From Giardia muris (lineage: Eukaryota; Fornicata; Diplomonadida; Hexamitidae), in assembly GCA_006247105.1 (NCBI GenBank), contig CM016927.1:620001-684000 (forward strand): a stretch of 64,000 bases of DNA. The letters are read 5' to 3'. The position numbers were made by a program, and so were the translations under genes. Each line of letters begins with the position of its first letter. The stretch's first letter is position 1. This document shows, piece after piece, positions 17,026-26,011 of the stretch. The notes under the pieces are model-generated. The model saw only the letters and a list, made by a program, of their open reading frames with translations, searched no databases and was not told the DNA's origin.

Positions 17026-19749
17026 CTACTCGGCCCGAGCCTGGGCGAGGAGGGTGACGCACTGCTCCCGCCGGACGGGGTCCTCGGCCTCGCAGGCGTA
17101 GTCGAGGGCGGTCCGCCCCGCATTGTCCCGGAGTTTGCCCTCACGTGGCGCCAGGACCTTGACGCACTCGACGTGGCCAAGTCGTGCTGCAAGCATCAAG
17201 GCGGTCCGGCCGTCGGGGTCCTGGAGGCCTGCCTGCGCCCCGACCAGGCCCCAGACCCCAATCACGCTGCCTCGCTCCGCCTCCGTCATCAGCTCTGTAT
17301 GGACGTGGTTCGTTCGGCTCACGTCGGCACGAAGAGGCCCCTCATAGTCGGCAAGGACCTCGACCGCCCGCAGGTTCCCAGTCTGAAGTGCCAGGTGGAG
17401 GGCCATCCGCCCATCGAGGCGAGTGATCCCCGCCTCCTTCTCCGCCAGCGTCTTCAGAAACTCCACACGATTGTACTTGACGGCCAGCATCAGAGCCGTC
17501 GTCCCGTCTGCGAGCGTGGCCCCGACATAGCCCAAGCTCGAGCCGACGCCCTGGGAGTTGTCGTCGATGACCGCCTGCATCAAAGGAGTGTAGGAGTCGA
17601 GCCCGCTCAGCACCTCCGACTTCTTGCTCGGGTCCGACGATGTTGTCAGCGAGGTCGTCAATGAGGTCTCCGGAATGGTCGGGGGTGGAGCCGTCAGGAC
17701 CGACATCACGGAATCGAAGGCTCGCCTCTTCGAGCGGCTCTGGAGTTCGAGCTCGAACTCGTCGATGGATTCACGCCCGGGTCGAGCTTGTTGCGATAGG
17801 ATCCGCAGGTTTGGAGTCGTCCCAAGAGAATCGACTTGCTCCTGAATCGCCTGCTCAATTAATTCCACCTCCCGGTTCTCGGGCCGAGGGTACAACGATG
17901 TAGCTCCCCCCTCGAGGAAGCTCAAGCTCTCGCGGCGAGTTCCAAGGCTCTCACGAACGGAGTTATTGATCTGTGCGACAAGGGCGTTCGCTGGCTCCTG
18001 CTCAGCCGAAACACGAAGCGCTGTCATGCGTCGGATTAGACTGTTGATGGTGTCATTCTTCCCAGCAAGTGCCGCTCGAGCCTCTGCCAGATCGCGCCCG
18101 AGCGCCTCATGTGCGCTTTGAAGTGCACGCAGGTCAGCCGTGCACGCACAGTGTTGTTCTCGTACCTCCGCGAGCTCCACGTCTCGGTTTCGGACGGCCT
18201 CATCGGCGCGCTTGCGAGCGGCCTTAGCGGCCTCGAGCTCCGCACGCACCTCGGACAGCTCTTCAGTAAGCCGGGTACATCGAGACCGAAGTACCTGCAC
18301 CTCCTCTTCTGACGACGAGCTCTGAACCAGTTGTGGTTGTGGTTGTTGTTGTTGCGGCTCCGGCCTCGGTTTCATCGTCGTAGAAAGATCTTCGATGGAG
18401 ACTGGACCGTCGCCTCGTGGAACGAGGGTCTGCAAGAGCTCTGCAAGGTCGACTCCCGAAGCCGCAAATGGCTCACCTAGACGAGCCTTGGCAGCCGCTA
18501 ACTCCGTTTCGCGTTGTACTAGGAGCTGGGAGACCTGTAGGAGGCGTCCTTGGAGCCCCCCAACTTGTGCCCGTAGCTGCTTCTCGGCTACTCCATCACG
18601 GGCATGTGAAACTTCGAGTGAGTACTCTGAAACACGCGCCTGTAACTCGTTGGCCTTCTGCTGAAGTGCCAGCGTCTCATCTGCATCCTTTCGCAGACTT
18701 GCAACAGTCCGCTTCAGAGCCTCGTTTTCTTCGCGGAGACGCAGAGCCTCGAGGGTCTTCTCGACCAGTTCTCTATTAACGGATGAAAGGAGCTCGTAGC
18801 TGACGTCCCTCTCGCGATCCCGCTCGCGATCCCGAGCTTTCTTGGAGGAAGATGAGGCGCGCGGAGTCCCCTTGTGCCCAGCGGAGGCCCGAGGCGTCCC
18901 CGGCTTTGAGGAGGGAGTACGGATGGCACGGGTCGAGACGGGGCGAGATGAAGGCCGCTTCTCTCCTCGAAGAGGCCGCTCGCCTGTGCGGTGGGTGCTC
19001 AGGAGAGACGTGTTCTGTGAGATCAGAGACGTATTCGCCGAGGTCGAGTGCACAAGCGACCGGCTCAGTCGGGTTGACGAACCGGACCTCCTGGGAGGCT
19101 CGTGGGATGCGCGTGGGGTTCTTTCAACCTTACTCCCGGGAGTCCCGAGCGACTGCGGGCCAGGCCCAATGCTGCCGCTGGTCCCGGAGCTTTGCAGGTC
19201 TGCCCGTGCGCGTTGTAGACAGGCGATGATATCATGGTGCTTGCGATCACGTGCAAGGTGGATCGAGTACTCAAGCTGGGCGGACGTCGGCCGCTGCGTC
19301 TCCAAGATGATCCGGACGCACTCGAGGTGTCCTCCAAGGACCGCATAGTCGAGGGCGTTCAGGTCGCGGCAGTCGGAGTCCAGACTCGAACGGAGCGTCA
19401 GGAGGCGGAGGGACCGCGCACAGCCAGCGCTCGCGGCGACCATGAACGGCGTCCGCCCGTCGCTGATCGGGATTCCGATCTCGTCGTTCAGGAGGAGCTG
19501 GACGATCTCCGCACGCTCATTAAGGATCGCCTGGATGAGCGCCGTCTGGCGGTTGTTCCCCTGGAGCCCCGACTCGTACGGGGCGAGCGTCCGGGCGAGC
19601 TCGAGGTCTCCGAGGCGCGCCGCGACCATCAAGGCCGTCTCGTTCGCGTCGTTTCGCGCCCCTGCGAAGTGCTTCATGTAGGCGCGAATCGCGGCCGCGT
19701 CGTGCCGGGCCACCGCCGCGAACCAGTCCTGGACGGACGAGAGCTCCAT
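17026..19749 (-). CDS. Ankyrin-repeat/coiled-coil protein with ankyrin blocks at both ends, paralogue 3
   Basis: A 907-residue protein from the ATG at 19747-19749 (MELSSVQDWFAAVARHD), preceded by the AT-rich stretch cctaaaattcgg; the longer frame to 19908 runs into the preceding gene. Residues about 1-210 are ankyrin repeats, followed by a basic Ser/Arg linker with RDRERDRERD-like repeats (about 300-320), a long coiled coil (about 320-600), and a C-terminal ankyrin block (about 705-900) that opens with YTPLMQAVIDDN. The order of parts matches paralogue 2. A poly-Gln/Pro patch (QQQQPQPQ) lies near residue 465. The gene is 109 bp downstream of paralogue 4. Confidence 0.9.
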   Translation of the reverse strand: MELSSVQDWFAAVARHDAAAIRAYMKHFAGARNDANETALMVAARLGDLELARTLAPYESGLQGNNRQTALIQAILNERAEIVQLLLNDEIGIPISDGRTPFMVAASAGCARSLRLLTLRSSLDSDCRDLNALDYAVLGGHLECVRIILETQRPTSAQLEYSIHLARDRKHHDIIACLQRARADLQSSGTSGSIGPGPQSLGTPGSKVERTPRASHEPPRRSGSSTRLSRSLVHSTSANTSLISQNTSLLSTHRTGERPLRGEKRPSSRPVSTRAIRTPSSKPGTPRASAGHKGTPRASSSSKKARDRERDRERDVSYELLSSVNRELVEKTLEALRLREENEALKRTVASLRKDADETLALQQKANELQARVSEYSLEVSHARDGVAEKQLRAQVGGLQGRLLQVSQLLVQRETELAAAKARLGEPFAASGVDLAELLQTLVPRGDGPVSIEDLSTTMKPRPEPQQQQPQPQLVQSSSSEEEVQVLRSRCTRLTEELSEVRAELEAAKAARKRADEAVRNRDVELAEVREQHCACTADLRALQSAHEALGRDLAEARAALAGKNDTINSLIRRMTALRVSAEQEPANALVAQINNSVRESLGTRRESLSFLEGGATSLYPRPENREVELIEQAIQEQVDSLGTTPNLRILSQQARPGRESIDEFELELQSRSKRRAFDSVMSVLTAPPPTIPETSLTTSLTTSSDPSKKSEVLSGLDSYTPLMQAVIDDNSQGVGSSLGYVGATLADGTTALMLAVKYNRVEFLKTLAEKEAGITRLDGRMALHLALQTGNLRAVEVLADYEGPLRADVSRTNHVHTELMTEAERGSVIGVWGLVGAQAGLQDPDGRTALMLAARLGHVECVKVLAPREGKLRDNAGRTALDYACEAEDPVRREQCVTLLAQARAE

Positions 19750-19858
19750 GCAGTCACCGAATTTTAGGATTTGTAGCTGCTTCTCACAGCATCTGGCGCG
19801 CCAAGGGCTATGAGGGGCAAAGGATGAGCCATTAGGAGCAGCGCGTAGTTTACAGGGA

Positions 19859-21631
19859 TCAAGTGCAGACGATGCTCGCGGTATCATCTGCGAGACGGGG
19901 GGTATCATCTGCGTCGTCGACCATGCGGGACAGCTCGATCTCGAGGCGCTTCGCGTCGAGCAGGGAGTTGTCGAGGCGCTCGATCTCTCGGCGCATCATC
20001 CGGATGTCCTTCTGGGTCGCATCGGAGAAGTTCTGCATCAGCTTCTCCACCTGCTGGCGCAAAGAGTCGATCGTCCGCTTGTCGTGGGTACTGGCCTGCT
20101 GGAGCGCCCGGAGCGTCCGCCGCTCCTGGTCGAGCTCACGGGCGAGGTTGATGTTCTCGTTTGACAGGTCGTCGATGATCTGGGTAAAGTTCTCGACTGC
20201 GTTGACGAGGCTCCGACTCGGGCCCGAGCTCTCCCGCGGGGAGGCGTGAGGAGAGACGGGGAGGGCTGGAATCCCGGTCATATTCGTCGCGACATACTTC
20301 CCCAGAGACTCCATCGAGTCCACGATCGGAACCTTGACGCTTGGGAACGCCCCGCTCCCAGGCCCGTACTCCTTCGCCTCGTCGCCCTCAAAGGTCGAGC
20401 AGGAGTGGAAGACAGACCGGTCCCGCTTGCGATTGAATGCCTCGAGCATATAACTGTGCTTGTGTGGGGTTCCGGAGGTCCCCGTTCCCGTCCCCGCACC
20501 CGTCCTCAATCGAGTGGTGGGCGAGGACGTTCGGAGATCGGCGTAGGGGGAGCGTGCGCTCAGCGCTTCGAGTTCTCGTGGCAATCGAGAGGGCGCCCTA
20601 CGCGCCGAGCGCGTGAGTGTGCTTCCGCTCCGGGCCGGGCCGAAGGAGCGCGCAAAGCTGACGACGATCTCGTTGCAGAGTGTCGGCAGGTCCTCGACGA
20701 AGCGGCTCGAGCGCGCGGGGCTCAGTCCGGGCAGACTCCCGGGCTCCGTGCGCCGCGAGGGCGATGGGGAACGCTCGAAATGGCTGGAGGTGTGCGAAGG
20801 CGAGCGTGGCCTATCCAGGATGACGAGCTGACGGGTCTCGCGGACAGGGGTGGCATCCACCATGCCCTTCTGAGGCGAAACCGATGGTTGGGCCAAGTTC
20901 CCAGGCTTTCGCTCGGAAATTGGTGAAAGAGGGAGAATGCTGGCGTCCAGATGGCCTCCACTCTGACAGAACTGACGGTACGCCTTCTCAACGTTTGGAT
21001 ACTTCTGAACGAGGAGCTCGACATACGTCCGTGTCTTAGTGTCACTCAACGCCAGTCCAATGACGTCTGCTAGCCGTGGAGACCAGACGTTCGCCTCGTA
21101 GGGCTCGAGCAGGTGTGCAGCGGCGACGTTGTTGTGATAGAGCGCGAGATAGAAGGCAGTCTCGCCTTCTCGATTCACGAAGCCGGCCTCGTGTGCTAAT
21201 AGAAGCTCGATGGCACGCGTGTGGCCATTGATGGCTGCGAGCATCAACGCGGTGCGATCGCGGCCGTCACGGCGCATCGCCTCGCTTGGGAGGATGACCT
21301 TAACGATCTTGTGGTGCCCGCGCTCCGCGGCGAGCATCAGTGCAGTCTGCCCGTGGGAATTGGCCGCGGAGTGCCCGCTCGGCGCGAGGATCGCGGCGAC
21401 GTCGACGCAATTGTACAGGGCGCAGACCATGAGGGCCGTCGTCCCGCCCTCGAGGAGGAGGTTCCGCTCATACGGGATCAGGAACGCCGCCGCCTCGACC
21501 CGGTTGTGCTTGATCGCGCAGACGAGCCCCGTGTCCCCGCTCCCGTTCCGTGTCCCCCGGTGCCGCCCCGCGTGGGTGCGCAGGTACGTCATATCCCCGC
21601 GTCGGATCGCGTCGAACCACGCATCTTGCAT
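19859..21631 (-). CDS. Ankyrin-repeat/coiled-coil protein, paralogue 4
   Basis: A 590-residue protein from the ATG at 21629-21631 (MQDAWFDAIRRGD). The frame stays open to 21898 but that extension lies over the divergent MSH6 gene and is ignored. Six to seven ankyrin repeats occupy residues about 1-210, a Ser/Pro/Arg-rich disordered region about 240-470, and a coiled coil about 480-580. Unlike paralogues 2 and 3 it has no second ankyrin block. It is the first gene of the tandem series and is divergent from MSH6 with only 16 bp between the two ATGs. Confidence 0.9.
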   Translation of the reverse strand: MQDAWFDAIRRGDMTYLRTHAGRHRGTRNGSGDTGLVCAIKHNRVEAAAFLIPYERNLLLEGGTTALMVCALYNCVDVAAILAPSGHSAANSHGQTALMLAAERGHHKIVKVILPSEAMRRDGRDRTALMLAAINGHTRAIELLLAHEAGFVNREGETAFYLALYHNNVAAAHLLEPYEANVWSPRLADVIGLALSDTKTRTYVELLVQKYPNVEKAYRQFCQSGGHLDASILPLSPISERKPGNLAQPSVSPQKGMVDATPVRETRQLVILDRPRSPSHTSSHFERSPSPSRRTEPGSLPGLSPARSSRFVEDLPTLCNEIVVSFARSFGPARSGSTLTRSARRAPSRLPRELEALSARSPYADLRTSSPTTRLRTGAGTGTGTSGTPHKHSYMLEAFNRKRDRSVFHSCSTFEGDEAKEYGPGSGAFPSVKVPIVDSMESLGKYVATNMTGIPALPVSPHASPRESSGPSRSLVNAVENFTQIIDDLSNENINLARELDQERRTLRALQQASTHDKRTIDSLRQQVEKLMQNFSDATQKDIRMMRREIERLDNSLLDAKRLEIELSRMVDDADDTPRLADDTASIVCT

Positions 21632-21647
21632 TTTTTGACACTCTGCG
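21632..21647. promoter_or_regulatory. 16-bp divergent promoter between ankyrin paralogue 4 and MSH6
   Basis: The whole space between the two opposed ATGs is tttttgacactctgcg. The T-run forms the A-rich initiator of the minus-strand gene. The plus-strand gene has no A-run of its own, so its promoter or initiator must lie within these 16 bp or inside the neighbouring coding region. Confidence 0.7.
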
Positions 21648-24600
21648 ATGTCCAAACAGCTCACCCTGGACTTCTTCGTCAAGCCGAAGCCGAGCCTCTC
21701 CTCGCCAAGGAACGTCCCTCCGCCGCCTCCTCCGGCGGGGGGCGCGTCTCCGGCCCAACTTGCGTCTCCGATGGTTCCGAGTTCCGGATCGACTCGTTCT
21801 TTTGGAACCGAATCGCGACCGCCCGTGGAGCCGAATCGGAAGAGCATGGGGGAGCCACACGCACAGTTTCCGCGCTCACCCAGCCCTCCAGTACTCACAT
21901 TGAAGGTAGAAAAGAAGGAGGAGGATGATGACGATGACGATCTCGCCCTTCCGGCTCAAATGACACCATTTCTCCGTCAGTATCAAGAGCTCCGCTCCCG
22001 TATCACTCCAGACACCCTACTCTACGTCCGAAAAGGACGGTTCTTTGAGCTCTACCAGGAGGACGCACACTTCGCTCGAGACAACTTCGGATTACGCTTC
22101 ACCAAGAACACGGGGGCGATGTGCATGTGCGGAGTCCCCGACGGGCAGCTGGACCAGTATCTCCGACGCACCTTCGCCCTGGGGAAGCGTGTCGCAGTCG
22201 CTGACGAGTTTCCCGAGCAGGATCCGCGTCTGAAGATCCAACGGCGGGATTTTACGCTCGTCCAGTCACCCGGTAGCGCCTCATCAGCCCTCACCGCTGG
22301 GACGCGGAGTGGGATCCTCTTCATGATCGACGCCTTTCACTCAACGAAGGAAGAGAAAGGAAACAAGGAGGTCTCGGACGATCTGCAGTCCTCAGAGGGG
22401 GAGGGGAAGGAGGAGAAGCCTGCTGCCACCCTAGACACGTATGAGATCGTCTTTTTCGACCCTCTTCGTCGTATCCTTCTGAGGGACGATGATAGGATCC
22501 CTCTGACCCGTCTCGGAGAGCTTCTGCTCTGGCTCCAACCCGGAGAGATTCTGACGCACGTGGACCACCCAGCACACTTCCATGCCTTCCTCCGTTGCCA
22601 CTATTCGGGGCCGATCTTCGAGTACGATAGCTTCTTCGAGGACACCTGTCCGACTTTGAGGCCGAACCTATTGACAGAATTCTCAGTTTCCCGCTGTGTG
22701 ACTTACTATCTCGCGTATCTGCGGCAGCTCGCCAGCACCTTGCCACCAGTAACCACCACAGGCTTCGATATGTATCTTCAGGCTCTCGCCTCTACGGGGC
22801 TCTACAAGGGCGGGGCTGTCGTCCGGGTCCCCTACACATCTCTGGCCTCCCTCCAGGTCTTTCCTAGGCCGAGCACGAATCCGCTTGACGTTCCGGACCC
22901 GTGTCTCTTCGACGTCTACAACGGGACCGCGACGAAGGTGGGGGCAACGATGCTCCGGACCTGGCTCTCCTGTCCCCTCACGGACATCGAGACTCTGGTC
23001 ATGAGACAAGAGGCCATCTCCCTCTTCCGACAGAGCCCCAAGCTCTCGACTAGTCTCTCACAGATGCGGACAGACATCGTCTCCCTCCTCCTCACCTGTC
23101 GGAACTATTGCGTGTTTTCCCCAGCAATCGGCTTGGAGCGTGCCGCCGTCCCCGAGGCCGTCTTCGTCCGCACCCTCCTCTCCCTCCTCGAGACTCGCCA
23201 CTTCTCAGAGCTTCTGCACGAGTTCCTCGCCAGTAACGAGGAGGCCCTTCGGACCAACGAGATGCTCGCGCACTTCTCCTTGACAAACTCCTGCTGGGGC
23301 GCTCTCGAGGCCCTCTACGAGGATGCCCGTCGCTCCTTCGCCCTCGAGGGCCTGAATACGCGCGGCTACAAACTGGCACCGAACCCGACGTCTGAGTCTC
23401 TCGTGGAGGTCGATAAGCTGCTCCAGGCCGTCCAGAAGCGATATCTACGCTTTCTGAACGACTTGGCGATGAAGTATCGGCTTGAGACGGCAATGAAGAC
23501 GTATCCGATCGGTCTGGTGACAGACTCACCTGGAACCGTAAAAGCCTTCACCCTCACGGCGTTTCCGGACAGGCATCTAAGTATTGGGCTGAAACTTGTC
23601 GAGGCGAGCTTCCAGAAGCGACTGGTACAGAAAGAGGGCTTTGGAGAGCTGAGCATGACGAAGTCCGCTGGGAAATACTTGGTGTTTCGAGCACCACCGA
23701 CGCAGACGATTGCAGCCAGCCAGAAGGCGAGCAATGCGATGGCAGATGACGAGGAGTTTGGAGACGAGGCGTTATTCAAGCTTCTCGGGGTCTCAGCCTC
23801 AAAAATCACTCCTGAGACGCGTACTCAGACGCTTCTGAAGGCGTTGGAGGATCCGAAGGAGGTGCTGGACCAGGAGCTGGTCATCGTTGAGGCCTTTCTC
23901 CTGAGAAGGAAGAATAGCCATCTGAACACCATCAAGGCGGGCTTTCTGCGGCACGCATTCTCTCTTCAGGAGGAGCTGGTGCAAGTCGTGTCGATCATCG
24001 CCCAGGTGGACGTTCTAATCGCCTTCTCGCAGCTAGAAACCCGCTACCCGACCGTCTCGTGGTGTTTCCCAGCGTTTCGGCGCCCCCTCCGGGACGGAGA
24101 GCATGTTTTTAGTGCACGGAGGGCGTACCACCCACCAGCGTTGCGTCTGGGACAGTCGCGGCTATCGACATGGAAGCCGTTGAGCTTCGACTTCGAGCGG
24201 CCGTGTCGGGTCCTGACGGGCTGCAACATGTCAGGGAAGTCGACAACGATGAGGCTGGTCGGTTCTTTGGCCTTGCTGGCGCAGATTGGGGCACCAGTCC
24301 CCGCGGAGTCTCTCAGCCTGACGCCTGTGACGGGGATTCTGGCGCACATTGGCGGGGAGGAGGACACGCGCTCCACGTTCCAGCGAGAGGCTACAAGCTG
24401 CGCAGAACTGCTGCTGGGGGCGACCGCGACGACCCTCTGCTTACTGGACGAGATCGGGCGTGGGACTGACGCGGAGACGGGAGATGCGCTTGCAGAGGCG
24501 ATTGGGGCGTACGTGGGGGATCTGGGAGCCATCGGGATCCTTTCCACGCACAGCACCATGGTGGCCCTGCGTCTGGAACATCTGCAGGCCATCCAGCTCT

Positions 24601-24827
24601 GCCATATGGGCTATACGCTCGCAGATAAGGTGCTGACCTTCCACCACACGCTGGAGGACGGCCTTTGCGCCCGTTCCTTCGGAATTCAGGTCGCACGTCT
24701 TGCGGGCTTCGACGAGGGGCTTCTGGACCGCTGCGAGGGCCATGCGCGTTCCCTGATTCACTCTCGCTTACAAGAGGTTATCCGGAGGGTGGACAGCGTA
24801 CTGGGGCATGCCAGTGCCAGCGGCTAG
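21648..24827 (+). CDS. MSH6: DNA mismatch repair ATPase MSH6 (MutS homologue)
   Basis: A 1059-residue MutS-family protein that would pair with MSH2 to recognise base mismatches. Its N-terminus QLTLDFF (residues 4-10) is a PIP box for PCNA, a hallmark of MSH6. The mismatch-recognition motif F-x-E is present as FFE (132-134, in KGRFFELY), which also marks MSH6 rather than MSH2. Connector, lever and clamp regions fill the middle. The ATPase domain has Walker A GCNMSGKST (858-866), a Walker B/signature region LLDEIGRGTD (about 930-940) and STHS (about 965). Walker A differs from the almost invariant GPNMGGKST by P859C and G862S-type changes. The gene ends tail-to-tail with the proteasome gene, the two stop codons sharing CTAG. 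Confidence 0.93.
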   Translation: MSKQLTLDFFVKPKPSLSSPRNVPPPPPPAGGASPAQLASPMVPSSGSTRSFGTESRPPVEPNRKSMGEPHAQFPRSPSPPVLTLKVEKKEEDDDDDDLALPAQMTPFLRQYQELRSRITPDTLLYVRKGRFFELYQEDAHFARDNFGLRFTKNTGAMCMCGVPDGQLDQYLRRTFALGKRVAVADEFPEQDPRLKIQRRDFTLVQSPGSASSALTAGTRSGILFMIDAFHSTKEEKGNKEVSDDLQSSEGEGKEEKPAATLDTYEIVFFDPLRRILLRDDDRIPLTRLGELLLWLQPGEILTHVDHPAHFHAFLRCHYSGPIFEYDSFFEDTCPTLRPNLLTEFSVSRCVTYYLAYLRQLASTLPPVTTTGFDMYLQALASTGLYKGGAVVRVPYTSLASLQVFPRPSTNPLDVPDPCLFDVYNGTATKVGATMLRTWLSCPLTDIETLVMRQEAISLFRQSPKLSTSLSQMRTDIVSLLLTCRNYCVFSPAIGLERAAVPEAVFVRTLLSLLETRHFSELLHEFLASNEEALRTNEMLAHFSLTNSCWGALEALYEDARRSFALEGLNTRGYKLAPNPTSESLVEVDKLLQAVQKRYLRFLNDLAMKYRLETAMKTYPIGLVTDSPGTVKAFTLTAFPDRHLSIGLKLVEASFQKRLVQKEGFGELSMTKSAGKYLVFRAPPTQTIAASQKASNAMADDEEFGDEALFKLLGVSASKITPETRTQTLLKALEDPKEVLDQELVIVEAFLLRRKNSHLNTIKAGFLRHAFSLQEELVQVVSIIAQVDVLIAFSQLETRYPTVSWCFPAFRRPLRDGEHVFSARRAYHPPALRLGQSRLSTWKPLSFDFERPCRVLTGCNMSGKSTTMRLVGSLALLAQIGAPVPAESLSLTPVTGILAHIGGEEDTRSTFQREATSCAELLLGATATTLCLLDEIGRGTDAETGDALAEAIGAYVGDLGAIGILSTHSTMVALRLEHLQAIQLCHMGYTLADKVLTFHHTLEDGLCARSFGIQVARLAGFDEGLLDRCEGHARSLIHSRLQEVIRRVDSVLGHASASG

Positions 24828-25480
24828 TCCTTGCGGAGTTGGATCACACGGTCGCGGATTCCGGCCGCGTCGATGCAGGAGATGACGAGCTGGTCGCCCG
24901 TGTAGATGTCGCGCTCTGCGCACGCCTCGAAGGCGGCCGTGATGAGGGCGAAGGCGCGTTCCCTCGTCATCTCCTCGGGCTGGTTGAGAGAGAGCAGGGC
25001 CTCGTCGATGATCGGGTAAACGATCGCGTGGCCGCTCCCCGCGACGCTGTACTGGGTCCGCAGGACGGAGCCGATGACGTCGTACGTGTAGACCGCGCCC
25101 CGGCCCTCGGCGTCGAGCCCCGCGAGGACCGTCGCCGTGTACCAGGGGAAGCTCCGGCGCTGGTACATCCCGACGCTCAGGACGCGGGAGAGCTGGGCGA
25201 GCTGGATCTCGCGCTGGGCCTTCAGCCGGTAGCCCGTCGCCTCCGCCCGCAGCTGCTTGACGAGGCGCCCGACGTCCGCGTGCATCCCCGCCGCGCCGAG
25301 GACGACCCGGCTCGTCAGTGGGTGGAGCTTCCGGGCGTCACGGGAGAGGACGTTGTAGCCCTCCGAGAGCCGCGTGTCCGCCCCGACCATCGCGAAGTCC
25401 GCGCCCGCGACCGCGACGACGGTCCCCCCGTTGTCCACGTACGGGTTGAACTCGGCGTCGTGGACCACGTCTGTCGTCAT
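24824..25480 (-). CDS. PSMB1: 20S proteasome subunit beta-6
   Basis: A 218-residue proteasome beta subunit. The ATG at 25478-25480 gives MTTDVVHDAEFNPY; a longer open frame exists upstream but lacks family similarity. FNPYVDNGGTVVAVAG, then DTRLSEGYNVLSRD, the segment around GLDAEGRGAVYTYDVIGS and AERDIYTGD are diagnostic of beta-6 (PSMB1/C5, yeast Pre7), a non-catalytic subunit of the inner ring of the 20S core. Length suits the mature-type subunit with a short N-terminus. Upstream (minus strand) are an A-run and gacgcATG. The stop TAG overlaps that of MSH6. A 114-bp divergent region separates it from the next plus-strand gene. Confidence 0.93.
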   Translation of the reverse strand: MTTDVVHDAEFNPYVDNGGTVVAVAGADFAMVGADTRLSEGYNVLSRDARKLHPLTSRVVLGAAGMHADVGRLVKQLRAEATGYRLKAQREIQLAQLSRVLSVGMYQRRSFPWYTATVLAGLDAEGRGAVYTYDVIGSVLRTQYSVAGSGHAIVYPIIDEALLSLNQPEEMTRERAFALITAAFEACAERDIYTGDQLVISCIDAAGIRDRVIQLRKD

Positions 25481-25594
25481 GCGTCTTTTTTGCGGCGCGA
25501 GGGGGGGCGTAGAGGCGAGGGAGAAGAGAAGAAGGGAAGCCGTCTCGGCAATCTGGGCCAGGGGAGACGTGGGTGGATACGCGGGGGGCGAAAA

Positions 25595-26011
25595 ATGTCG
25601 TTCGAGCCCGGTGGCCACAAGACGCTGGTTCCACAGAACGAGGAGCAGCGGGATTACGCGGCCCAGGTGAGCGCGATCTCGGCGGCGGCGAACCGCTGCC
25701 TCTTCGACCTGGCGGAACTGAAGGGGCGGGCGGACGCGGGGCCGCAGAACCTCTTCGTCGAGGAGCGGATCCTCGAGGCGCTCCAGGCGAGCGCGGGCCA
25801 GCTCCAGCGGACTTTACAGTGCACCGCCGCGATCGACCACACGACGTATCTGATGCAGAAGCTCCTCGACATGCGGCCGGTCCTGGGGAGCCTTGGGCGC
25901 GAGCGGCTCTCGGAGGCCCGGGCCCGGGCGTTCCTCGCCTGTGCGCGGAGCTTTACCCACTTCTACCAGCTGTCCCACGGGTACCTCTGTGACCTCTTCG
26001 ACATCAAGTGA
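25595..26011 (+). CDS. Hypothetical helical protein, 138 residues
   Basis: The frame is open far upstream, but the A-rich gcgaaaaATG at 25595 gives a compact 138-residue protein starting MSFEPGGHKTLVPQNEEQ. It is predicted to be almost fully alpha-helical (QVSAISAAANRCLFDLAEL, then further amphipathic helices) and ends DLFDIK. No signal peptide or membrane segment. The all-helical small size would fit a subunit of a larger complex, but I do not recognise it. Its last 8 bp, including the stop, overlap the end of the convergent TBCE gene. Confidence 0.75.
   Translation: MSFEPGGHKTLVPQNEEQRDYAAQVSAISAAANRCLFDLAELKGRADAGPQNLFVEERILEALQASAGQLQRTLQCTAAIDHTTYLMQKLLDMRPVLGSLGRERLSEARARAFLACARSFTHFYQLSHGYLCDLFDIK

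Noticed and set aside
17004..17192. 63-codon N-terminal extension of ankyrin paralogue 2
   Set aside because: Overlaps the coding end of paralogue 3 and lacks similarity; the downstream ATG starts exactly at the shared WFxA cap.
21632..21898. 89-codon N-terminal extension of ankyrin paralogue 4
   Set aside because: Lies antisense to MSH6, Gly/Pro-rich, and the shared N-terminal cap begins at 21631.
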